A stretch of DNA of 64,000 nucleotides from Candidatus Zhuqueibacterota bacterium. Lineage in GTDB: Bacteria > Zhuqueibacterota > Zhuqueibacteria > Thermofontimicrobiales > Thiofontviventaceae. Shown piece by piece: positions 17,582 through 29,000 of this stretch; position 1 is the stretch's first letter; every line of letters starts with the position of its first letter. The stretch covers positions 1-64,000 of the forward strand of contig JAFGDW010000221.1 in NCBI GenBank assembly GCA_016931935.1, in the 5' to 3' direction. The position numbers and the translations under genes are program-made. The notes under the pieces are model-generated. The model saw only the letters and a list, made by a program, of their open reading frames with translations, did not search any database and was not told the DNA's origin.

Positions 17582-18844
17582 ATGAAAAAAATATTAATAA
17601 CGTTGATGTTGTTTGTGACATTTGTATCATCAGCATGGTCACAGAAAATCCTGATATACATGGACCTGCAACAACATTATCATCTTAAAGCGTACGGGAT
17701 TGCCTTTTGGACATTACAGCAGGGAATTAATGTCGAATGGCTGCTTAATTATCGTGGTGGTTCGTTTATGATGGAAGATCAACCAATGATTGAGCGGGAA
17801 TTACGTGTGAGAGGCGTAAGTTTCAGCACGATCAGCAACGCGGAAGCATCCCAGATTTACGCGACCATCGAAGCGAATAACATGGAAAATGTGTTGCTGG
17901 AGAAAGCACCGGAAATTGCTATTTATCAACCCCCAAAAGAAAGCAAATGGGATGATGCCGTTGCCCTGGCGTTGAGTTATGCCGAAGTTCCGTATACCAA
18001 GCTATGGGACAAGGAAGTACTCTCAGGCGAATTGAATAAATACGATTGGTTGCACCTGCATCATGAAGATTTTACCGGTCAATATGGGAAGTTTTACCGC
18101 AGTTTTCGTAATGCACCATGGTACATCGAGATGGTAAAAACCAGCGAAGATCTGGCGCATGAATTTGGTTATAAAAAGGTATCCAAAGAAAAACTCGCAG
18201 TCGCGAAAATGATCAAGGAATTTGTGTTGAATGGTGGATTTCTGTTTGCCATGTGTTCAGCAACCGACGCGTTAGATATTGCACTGGCGGCAGAAAACAC
18301 GGATATTGTGGGAAGTGTGCTGGATGGCGATCCAGTTGATCCTGATTATGCGTCCAAGCTGGATTATTCTAAATCACTGGCGTTTGAAAATTTTAAACTC
18401 ATCACCGATCCGATGGTGTATGAATTTTCAGATATCGATGTCCCCCCAAGCAATGCGCCAAGTTTGCGCAGTCCGGAAGCCGATTATTTCACTCTATTTG
18501 AATTTTCGGCTAAATACGATCCGGTACCGGCAATGCTTACTCAAAATCATGTCGCGATCGTCAAAGGATTTATGGGACAGACGACCGGCTTCAAAAAGTC
18601 AACAATTAAAAAACACATCACCATTCTTGCCGAAGCCGAAGGAACCGATCAGGTGAAATATTTGCACGGTAATCTCGGACGTGGCACGTTTACTTATTAC
18701 GCGGGACACGATCCTGAAGATTATCAGCATTTTGTCGGAGATCCACAAACACAGTTATCGCTTCACAAAAACTCTCCGGGATATAGGCTTATTTTGAATA
18801 ATATTTTGTTTCCGGCAGCAAAAAAGAAGTTGAGAAAAACCTAA
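17582..18844 (+). CDS. exported protein of a family often labelled 'asparagine synthetase B'
   Basis: The 420-residue protein begins with a cleavable signal peptide (LITLMLFVTFVSSAWSQ). It continues with KILIYMDLQQHYHLKAYGIAFW and VEWLLNYRGGSFM, typical of a family known from Bacteroidota. Databases often call that family asparagine synthetase B, but no N-terminal nucleophile glutamine amidotransferase or ATP-pyrophosphatase motif is visible and the protein is exported, so the label is almost certainly wrong. Motifs such as YDWLHLHHEDFTGQYGKFY, NGGFLFAMCSATDALDIALA and FTYYAGHDPEDY suggest a ThuA or class I amidotransferase-like fold, as in DUF4159. The enzymatic role is unknown. It stands alone between a repeat-bearing gap and yjbQ. 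Confidence 0.7.
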   Translation: MKKILITLMLFVTFVSSAWSQKILIYMDLQQHYHLKAYGIAFWTLQQGINVEWLLNYRGGSFMMEDQPMIERELRVRGVSFSTISNAEASQIYATIEANNMENVLLEKAPEIAIYQPPKESKWDDAVALALSYAEVPYTKLWDKEVLSGELNKYDWLHLHHEDFTGQYGKFYRSFRNAPWYIEMVKTSEDLAHEFGYKKVSKEKLAVAKMIKEFVLNGGFLFAMCSATDALDIALAAENTDIVGSVLDGDPVDPDYASKLDYSKSLAFENFKLITDPMVYEFSDIDVPPSNAPSLRSPEADYFTLFEFSAKYDPVPAMLTQNHVAIVKGFMGQTTGFKKSTIKKHITILAEAEGTDQVKYLHGNLGRGTFTYYAGHDPEDYQHFVGDPQTQLSLHKNSPGYRLILNNILFPAAKKKLRKT

Positions 18845-18988
18845 TTTTAAAAAAATGGAGAAAGGATAACCGGACAAGTGACTTCACCTTTCCACCCATT
18901 AAAAATCATCGACTGTATCGGATTCTTAAATAATTTGCATATTGTTTGACTAAAACCCACACAGAATTTCCGAAGGAGCTACACAAAC

Positions 18989-19396
18989 ATGACTAAGATG
19001 ATGAAGTTTAAGGTTGATACACGATCAACGGTTGAATTGGTAAAAATTACTTCCCAGGTGCAAAATGCTGTTTCAGATAGTGGTATGAAAGACGGTATTT
19101 GTGTTGTGTTTTGTCCGCATACTACGGCTGCTATTACAATTAACGAAGGTGCCGATCCCAGTGTGGTTGATGATATGCGTATGGAACTGAATAAAATCAT
19201 TCCGTTTGAAGATGGCTATCATCATTTGGAAGGTAATTCAGCAGCCCATATAAAGACAACGCTTGTCGGGCCGTCGGAAATGATTATCGTCGAAGACGGG
19301 CGTCTGCAACTTGGCACGTGGCAATCCATATTCTTCTGCGAATTTGATGGACCGCGGCATCGGAGCGTGTGGGTGAAATTAATGCCGGATGAATAG
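18989..19396 (+). CDS. YjbQ family protein (UPF0047, secondary thiamine-phosphate synthase family)
   Basis: The 135-residue protein matches the YjbQ/UPF0047 family along its whole length: VFCPHTTAAITINEGADPSV, the histidine-rich HHLEGNSAAHIKTTLVGPS, and LGTWQSIFFCEFDGPRHRSVWV. The conserved histidines and the acid of NEGADP form the known metal-binding pocket. Some members have weak thiamine phosphate synthase activity; the physiological role is not settled. The ATG at 18989 has an AAGGAG ribosome binding site at 18973-18978. It appears monocistronic. Confidence 0.92.
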   Translation: MTKMMKFKVDTRSTVELVKITSQVQNAVSDSGMKDGICVVFCPHTTAAITINEGADPSVVDDMRMELNKIIPFEDGYHHLEGNSAAHIKTTLVGPSEMIIVEDGRLQLGTWQSIFFCEFDGPRHRSVWVKLMPDE

Positions 19397-20037
19397 ATGG
19401 ATATTTTGTTACGTGCTACGCAAGTTGGAAGTGCATCGCCCGTTGATTGTATTGATAATAATAAAAGTGGTTAGAGCAGAGTAGTTGCACAAGCTTCCTC
19501 AATAATTAATTTCAAAAAAGGATAATTTGAAATTTACTGATTTAAAACCTACCCATTTAACCCGAACACTACATTTGACGTTCATGCGCGGTGTCGTATC
19601 AAAATTAAACACTGTCGCAATCTGAATAGCGTTTTTTCTGAAAATGAGATTTTGCTTGATGGGTATCGCACATAGAAACGCAATGTATACTTAAAACAGT
19701 CATATTTTTAACAACAATTTTGAGTGTTATCATTCCCACGCAAGCTGTTGGTTATTGGAATTTAGCTAACAGCCAAAGGACAAAAGCCGATAGTAAATTT
19801 TGAGAACAATGAATTGTGAAAGAAAATAACGAATGTCTCTCTATGGCCGCGTGCAATATAACAATTTAATAATATATGTCTCAAATTGATTAATATCGGC
19901 ATGATTTTTGATGAATTCAGCGGTTAGGGCTATATCTTTTCAAAATGAAACAGTAGTTATTTCAACCACCGCGTCTTTTGCTTCCATGATTCATTTTGAT
20001 TTAATTACAAAATGACTGCGTTTGAGTACTATCAAAA
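19397..20037. other. 641-bp gene-free gap before the giant gene
   Basis: No credible reading frame, RNA gene or terminator hairpin was recognised. Near the start, 19410-19421 reads ACGTGCTACGCA, a word that also occurs (inverted, one mismatch) in the palindromic element after hflX. The gap probably holds the promoter and leader of the giant gene, but no convincing -35/-10 or -24/-12 pair was seen, and there is no strong ribosome binding site before 20038. Confidence 0.4.
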
Positions 20038-23000
20038 ATGAAAAGCCTACATTATAATACAAGGAGCGTTGAATTGTTTATAACATCACGACAATTGTGG
20101 CCACTATTTATTGGTGGACTAATTTTAATACTGGCAGGGCAGGCTCGCGCCGGCGAATTAAGTTCGGTGACGGTAAATCCGTTGACGCCTGCGGCTGGTG
20201 TGCAGAGTGTATACCAGCTTGAATTTACCACATCGGATACCGGAAACGGGACTGCCTCTGGGCTCCCGATTGACGGCCAGGTATTGCTTACGTTTCCGGT
20301 GGGATTTAACGTGAGTTCGGTTCTTGTCGCCACGATGTCGGGCAATCGCGCAGTTAATCCGACAATCGTCTCGCCCACGGAACTGATCCTTACACGAGAT
20401 TCAACCGGTACCGCTGTTGATACTATTCAATCCGTCCTTGTTTTGCTTGCCAATATCACCAATAGTCAAACCGCTTCATCATTCACAATCAATGTCGAGA
20501 CACAAACAGCCGATAGCATCCAAATTGATACAGGTATCTCTGCCCCGTTTTTAATAAATGCCGGAGAATTGCATCATTTTCAATTCGATCCGATTTTGGA
20601 TCAGATTGCCAACACACAATTTACGATTAATATTCAGGCACAAGACCGATATAATAATCTTGTTAATACATTTGTTTCTTCCGCGAATTTGAGCGATAAG
20701 ACCGGCACAATTACGCCACAAACGACGACTAATTTTATTTCAGGATTGTGGTCAGGAAATGTTCGTGTTACCCAAACATATTCAAATAATACGATTACAG
20801 CCACATCCGGAAATGCTGCCGGGACATCGAATACGTTTAATATTGGTGCGGGAACGGTGCATCATTTCACATTTGAAACAATCAACAGTCCGCAAACAGC
20901 CGGAACTTCTTTTGGTGTGACAATAACTGCTCGCGATCAATTAGGAAATAAAGCGACCGGATTTACGGGTACGGTTATTCTTTCGGATAATACAAGCAGC
21001 ATTTCTCCAACGAAATCTGGTGCATTTGTAAATGGAGAATGGTCCGGAAATGTCACGATTACCAAAAAACAAAGTGATGTTTACATTAATGCTCGTAACA
21101 ACGGTTCTCAGGGAAATTCAAATCTGTTTAATGTGAATGCTGCTGCGTTGGATCATTTTCTTGTCTCAAATATTGGCGACCAGACGGCTGGAACACCGTT
21201 TTATCTGCATTTAACCGCACTCGATGATTACAATAATATTGTTGATACGTTTACCGGCACGGTCAATATTCTCGATCAGACCGGGACGATTCAGCCGACG
21301 ACAAGCAGCGCATTTTCCAGTGGACAATGGTCGGGCGACGTTACCATTTTGGCAACGCGTGTGAATAATATCATTACTGTCCAACGAACCGGTGGCAGTG
21401 AAATGGGAAGTTCTGCCGGATTTAATGTGAACGCCGGTGCGCTCGATCATTTTGTTATCGGCAATATCGGTACTCAGACTGCCGGAGTTAATTTTTCAGT
21501 TTCGATTACAGCCAAAGATGTCCACAATAACACAATTACTACATTTGGAGAAACTGCGAGCCTGTCTGATGTTACGGGCACGTTGAGTCCTGGTGTTACT
21601 GGATCGTTCACCAGTGGTGTTTGGAATGGTAGTGTTCAGATAGCAAAAGCACAGTCCGGGGTTACTATCACTGCGGCGAGTAGTGGTAAAAGTACCACTT
21701 CAAATTCATTTACAGTCAATGCCGGCGCACTCAATCGATTTACGATTTCCAATATCAGTAGTCCACAGGTCGCTCGTCAGTCATTTTCCATAACAATCAG
21801 GGCTGAAGATCAGTTTGGGAATAAACGTACTCAATTCACCGATTTTGTAAATTTAACAGATGAAACAGGTACGTTAACACCGGGGACTACCAGTAACTTT
21901 TCAGCCGGAGAGTGGAACGGTTCCGTTGTAATTACGCAAAGTCATGATGATGTAACCATCACAGCCAGCCGGAGTGGCATTACCGGCTCATCGAATGCGT
22001 TTAACGTGCAGCATTCGGCGCTAGATCATTTTGAAATTTCATCCATTAGTACGCAGGCTGCGGGGGAGCCGTTTATTGTAACTGTTATCGCTCAGGATTT
22101 TGATAATAATACAGTCGAAAGTTTTTCAGGTACAGTCAGCATGACTGATTTAACCGGAACACTTTCGCCATCCACCAGCGGGAATTTTGTGAACGGAATC
22201 TGGTCAGGCAATGTAACGATTTCCAATACCCGTACAAGCAATCGAATTGCGGTTGTGCGAACGGGCGGAAGTGAGGACGGTGAATCGAACTCCTTTGATG
22301 TTGTTGCCGGAGAAGTTGATCATTTCAGAATTAGTTCGATTACGACGCCTAAAACAGCGGGAACAGCATTTCAAATAACTATTACGGCGGAGGATGGCAA
22401 CAACAGCCGTGTCACTAATTTCACGGGAACAGTTGGCCTTACGGATTTAACCGGCACGATTAGTCCGAAGACAACCGGCAATTTTATTGCGGGTGTATGG
22501 ACCGGAAATGTAAATATCACCGAATCGATTACATCCAACAAAATTACGGCGTCAGGTAGCGGGCGTTCGGGTGAATCCAATACATTTGAAGTGTTGGCGG
22601 CCAGTGTACATCATTATAATATCGCAACGATTGCCAGTCCACAAACCGCGGGGCAAAATTTCAATATTTCAATCACCGCGAAAGATCAGTACGAAAATAC
22701 AGTGAAATCGTTTACTGGAACAGTTAATCTCTCGGATCCAACCGGCTCATTAACACCCGCGATTAGTGGGAATTTCTCGGCAGGTGTTCGAACGCAGAGT
22801 GTTCAAATTACCAGTGCAGCATCGAATGTAACTATTACGGCGACACAGGGAAGCGCTGCAGGAACGTCGAATGTTTTTAACATCAATCCCGGCACACTGA
22901 ATCATTTTTCGATCGCGAATGTTAGCACCCAGCAAGCGGGAGTGCCGTTCGCCATCACGGTGAAAGCTGAAGATCAATTCAATAATATTCAGACACAATT

Positions 23001-26000
23001 TTCCGGAACAGTGACAATAAGCGATGAAACCGGTACCATTACGCCGGCGATAAGCGGTTCGTTTTCCAATGGTGTATGGACAGATAATGTGAAAATTACC
23101 CAGGCGATCACCGGGAACCAAATTACAGTTCAGCGAAGTGGTGGTTCACAAATCGGGACATCAAATGAATTTAATGTGATTTCCAGCACTGTTGACAGAT
23201 TTGTGATCGCTACAATCCCGACATCACAGGTAGCCGGACAGTCGTTCCCCGTGACGATAACAGCGATTGATGCCCAGGGAAATACTGTAACGACGTTTAC
23301 CGGAACCGGTGTGTTGAGTGATGAAACGAATACCGTCAGTCCGACCGAAACCGGTAGTTTCACTGCCGGTGTATGGAGTGGCAATATAACGATCACTAAA
23401 AGTGCAACCGCAAATAATTTAACATTTACCAGCAGCGGAAAGGCTGGCAGTTCAAACGATTTTAACGTATTGCATGCAGCGCTCGATCATTTCAAGTTTG
23501 CCACAGTCAGCAGTCCACAAACGGCTGGATCGAGTTTTGGGGTAGACATCACAGCTCAGGATTTCTATAATAATACCGTTACTGCTTTCAGCTCTACCAT
23601 TAACCTGAGTGATGTAACCGGTACAATTAGTCCGACTGTCAGTGGCAATTTTTCGAGCGGACATTGGGCTGGAACTGTTACTATAACTGAAAGTGGAAAC
23701 GATAATTACATCACAGCAAATGGCGGCGGAGAAACCGGAAGTTCGAACAGCTTCAACGTGATAGCCGGAAGCCTCGCAGGCTTCTCAATTGGCCAGATCA
23801 GCACTCAGGCGGCAGGGCAGCCGTTTTCCATCAGTGTGACCGCGCGGGATGCATTCGGAAATACACGCACGCAATTTACCAGCACCGTGAATATTAGTGA
23901 TTTGACAGGCACGGTGTCGCCGGTTTTGAGCGGTGCTTTTATTCAGGGGCAATGGACGGGCAATGTCGTTGTGACATCAGCCCGTACGGCGAATCAAATT
24001 TCCGTGCAGCGAACAGGCGGCAGCGAAAATGGCACATCTGTACCATTCGATGTGATTTCAAGTACGGTGGACCATTTTACGATCAACGGCATTGCTGATC
24101 CACAAACTGCGGGGACATCTTTTAGTATTACAATTACCGCCAAAGATGCACAAAATAATACTGTTACCGGATTTACCGGCACGGGCTTGCTTACCGACGA
24201 AACCGGAACAATTACTCCGTTATCAACAGGTAGTTTCTCTGCTGGTATGTGGACCGGTAGCGTTACGATAAATAAAAGCATGTTGGATAACAACATCACA
24301 TTTACCAGTAGTGGCAAGGCTGGAACTTCGAATAATTTTGATGTAAATCATGCCGTGCTCGATCATTTTGAATTCACGACTGTTGGTAGTCCACAAGTAG
24401 CCGGAACAAGTTTTAACGTTCAAATTACTGCTAGAGATTTATATGGAAACCGGGTGACATCGTATAATACAACCGCTAATTTGCTGGATGATACCGGCAC
24501 GATCAGTCCAACTGTGACCGGAAATTTCAGTACCGGGCAATGGAACGGCCTGGTGGTTATTACCGCCAGCGGTACGGATGTACAAATCACTGCCAATGGC
24601 GGAAGCAAAAGCGGAACAACCAATAGTTTCAATGTTGTAGCCGCCAATCTGGCGAAATTCTCAATTGCTCCGATCAGCACCCAGGCGGCTGGTCAACCAT
24701 TTTCCATTAGCGTTACGGCGGAAGATACGTACGGAAACACACGTACCCAATATAACGGAAGTGTTAATATCAGTGATTTGACCGGAACGATTGCACCAAC
24801 GCAAAGTGGTAATTTTGCAAATGGTCAGTGGACCGGTAATGTGGTGATCACATCGGCGCGGAATAACAACCAGGTATCAGTGACACGTGTTGGCGGGACA
24901 GAAACCGGGCAGTCGGGCTTGTTTAATGTGATTTCCAGCAATGTTGATCATTTTGACATTAGTTCCGTGACATCGCCAAAAGAGGCGGGCGTTCCCTTTA
25001 GTATAACATTTACTGCAAAAGATGCACAAAATAACACCGTTACCAACTTTACGGGTACTGGCGAAATAAGCGATGAAACAGGTACGATTACTCCAACGGT
25101 TACAGGCGCGTTTTCCAATGGCGTTTGGACAGGCAATGTAACCATCACCCAAAAAATGACGGGTAACTGGATCACCATTACCAGTAGTGGTAAAGCGGGG
25201 ACATCTAATACTTTTACGGTTAGTCCGTCGTCGTTGAACCATTTTCGTTTCGCAGCGTTGGGGAGTCCGCAAACGGCAGGCACCGCGTTTCCGGTAACGA
25301 TTTATGCTGAGGATCAATACAATAATCAGATCAGTTCATTTACAAATACCGTGACATTGGGAGACAATACCGGTACACTTTCACCGACAACAACGGGCAA
25401 CTTTGTTTCCGGGCAATGGTCGGGAAATGTTACCATAACAAAAAGTGCGAGCGATGTCATTATTACTGCCAGTCGCAGTGGGCAGACAGGTTCCACAAAT
25501 TCATTCAACGTGATCGCCGGTGCGTTGCATCATTTCGACCTGGCATCCATAGAATCACAGGCGCCTGGTTCACCGTTCGCAATTACTATTACTGCCAAAG
25601 ATCAAAACAATAATGTTCGCACCCAGTTTAGTGGAACAGTGAATATATCTGATGAAACCGGTACAATATCACCGACAACCAGTGGTAATTTTATTCAGGG
25701 ACAATGGACCGGTAACGTCATTATTAATCAGGCCAGAACCGCCAATCAAATCACGGTTCAGCGTACAGGTGGCTCGGAAACTGGCCAGTCCAATGAATTT
25801 GATGTGATTTCTACCGCGGTCGATCATTTTGATATTAGCAATATTGGTACACCGCGAACAGCAGGTCAGGGCTTTAACGTGACGATTGTGGCGCGTGATG
25901 CACAAAATAATATTGTGCAAAGTTTTAACGGTACAGGCGCGTTATCCGATGAAACCGGAACGTTGACACCAAATGTCACGGGCAGTTTTTCAAATGGAAG

Positions 26001-29000
26001 CTGGACGGGAACCTTAACCGTCACCAAGAGCATTAGCAGCAATAAAATCAGTGTAACCAGCAGCGGCCGCGTTGGAACATCAAATATTTTCACAGTTCAA
26101 CATGGCGCATTAAATCATTTTAAGTTCCAAAATGTCAGCAGTCCGCAAATTGCCGGTACTAATTTTTCCATTACTATTACCGCAGAAGATGCTTATAATA
26201 ACACCGTCACCTCGTTTGTTAGCGATATTGACATGTCCGATAACACACTTACAATATCACCGAGCAAAAGTGGAACGTTCTCAGGTGGTGTATGGACAGG
26301 AAATGTTAACATCACCAAGACAGCTTCGGATGTGGTGATTACAGCATCACGAACCGGAATCACCGGTACGACGAATAGCTTTAATGTCGTGGCCAATACA
26401 TTGCATCATTTTTATGTGCAGCCGATCAGTGCGCAGGCAGCAGGCGAGTCATTTGCAGTTACCGTAGTGGCGCAGGATGTTCATAATAACACACGCACGC
26501 AATTTAGTGGTACGGTAAATATTTCCGATTTGACGGGCACAATTTCGCCAATAGTAAGCAACTCGTTTATAATGGGACAGTGGACGGGCAATGTGGTGAT
26601 TACCTCCGCGATGAACAATAACCGGATAACCGTCACTCGAACTGGTGGTTCAGAAACCGGGGCATCCGGATTGTTCAATGTGATATCGTCCAATGTTGAT
26701 CATTTTGCGATCAGTCAGATAGCATCACCACAAGAAGCCGGGCAATCGTTCGCGTTGACAATTACCGCCAAGGACGCCCAGAATAATACGGTCGTTGGCT
26801 TCAACGAAACCGCCGTTATGAGTGATGAAACCGGGACGTTGCTTCCGACACAAACCGGTAGTTTCACCAATGGTGTATGGACGGGCAATGTAACGGTGAC
26901 GAAAGGTTTCACGAACAACAGTATTACTGTTACAAGTAGCGGTAAAGCTGGAACCTCCAATGATTTCACTGTGGTCCATACCGATTTGCACCATTTCCGA
27001 TTTACAGCCGTGCAGAGTCCGCAAATAGCAGGTACCCCATTCGATATATTAATTTACGCTGAAGACCAATATGATAACCGCGTAACATTGTTTACGGATT
27101 ATGTGAACCTGAGTGATCCGACCGGCACATTGAGTCCGGTGGTGAGCGGCCCGTTCGTCAGTGGCAGTTGGAGCGGACCAGTGACCATAACAACGCGGGC
27201 CACTGATGTAGTGATTTCGGCCAGTCGGTTTGGAATGTCCGGCAGCACAAATTCATTCAATGTCAATGCAGCCGTATTGGAACATTTCGATATCAGTAGC
27301 ATCAGCACACAGGCGCCGGGTGTACCGTTCCCGATCACAATTACGGCTAAAGATCAGTACGGCAATCTACGCACACAGTTTACGGGTACGGTAGGCATTG
27401 TTGATCAGACCGGAACAATTACACCAATAATTAGTGGCGCATTCGTTCAGGGACAATGGACGGGCAATGTAATCGTGACCACAGCTCTTGAAGATAATCA
27501 AATTACAGTAACCCGATCCGGCGGCAGCGAAACCGGTACATCAGCCTCATTTGATGTGGTGTCCAGTGCGGTTGATCATTTTGTGTTTAGTGCAATTTCA
27601 TCTCCACAAGTGGCTGGCACACCGTTCACAGTGACGATTACGGCAAAAGATGCCCAAAATAATACTGTACAGAGCTACAACGGAACCGGCGTGTTGGGTG
27701 ATGATTCCGATGCATTGTCCCCGACTTCAACCGGTAATTTTAATAATGGCGTGTGGGTCGGTAATATCGCTATTACGAAATCAATCTCATCGAATCGAAT
27801 TACTATTACCAGTAGTGGACGGATTGGCACATCGAATGCATTTACCGTTTCGCCGGCTGAATTGCACCACTTTACAATTGCGCAAGTAAGTAGTCCACAG
27901 GTGGCGGGTACAAGTTTTTCAATTAATTTAACAGCACGTGACCAGTATGAAAATCAGGTAACCGCATTTACCGGACAGGCAAATTTAAGCAATGATACCG
28001 GCACGTTGACACCGGTTCAGACTACGGCGTTTACTTCTGGCTCATGGACAGGAACTGTATCGATAACCAGGACCGCCACAGATGACAATATTTATGCAAG
28101 TTACTCTGGAAAACAAGGTACGTCCAATTCATTTAATGTGGTTGCGGCTGCGCTTCATCATTTTACCATGGGGACAATCGGAACGCAGGCCGCTGGCGAG
28201 GCATTCCCGTTATCGTTGACCGCGATGGATAATTATAATAACATTCGGACACAATTTACCGGTACGGTGGATATTTCGGATATTTCGGGCACAATTACGC
28301 CGGTGCGAAGCGGTAATTTTGCTCAGGGTGTCTGGACCGGAAACGTCGTGGTCACGCACACCCAGCAAAATAACCGGATCACCATCACCCGAACAGGCGG
28401 CTCTGAAACCGGGCAGTCAGAATTGTTTAATGTGATCTCCAGCAGTGTGGATCATTTCGATATAAGCACGATTTCGAGTCCCAAAGAAGCCGGGACGCCA
28501 TTCGCCCTGACAATCGTTGCCCGCGATGCCCAGAACAATGTGGTCACTGATTTTAACGGTATCGGTGTGTTGAAAGATGAAACCGGCACGATTTCACCGG
28601 CGCAAACAAGTAATTTTAGCAATGGTAGCTGGACGGGTAACGTGACAATTACGAAGAGCCTGGTTAACAATACGATTACATTCACCAGCAGTGGCAAAGC
28701 CGGATTGTCCAATGAATTTAATGTCGTTCATACGGATTTGAATCATTTTAAAGTGTCTTCGATAACCAGTCCGCAAATTGCCGGTGCGTCATTTCTGCTG
28801 ACAATTACTGCAGAAGATCAATTTAATAATACAGTCACATCATATAATACATTTGTCACCTTAAGTGAGCAAACCGGAACGATATCACCGAGCACGACCA
28901 CGAATTTTACGAATGGTGTCTGGTCGAGCCTGGTATCGATTACCAAAGCGCAGAGTGATATTTATATTACCGCAACGGGTTCCGGAAAGAGCAGCCAATC

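Noticed and set aside
27650-27889. Short alternative-frame reading frames within the giant gene, on both strands
   Set aside because: They are frame shadows of the repeat array: their spacing follows the repeat period and none has a start signal or known domain.
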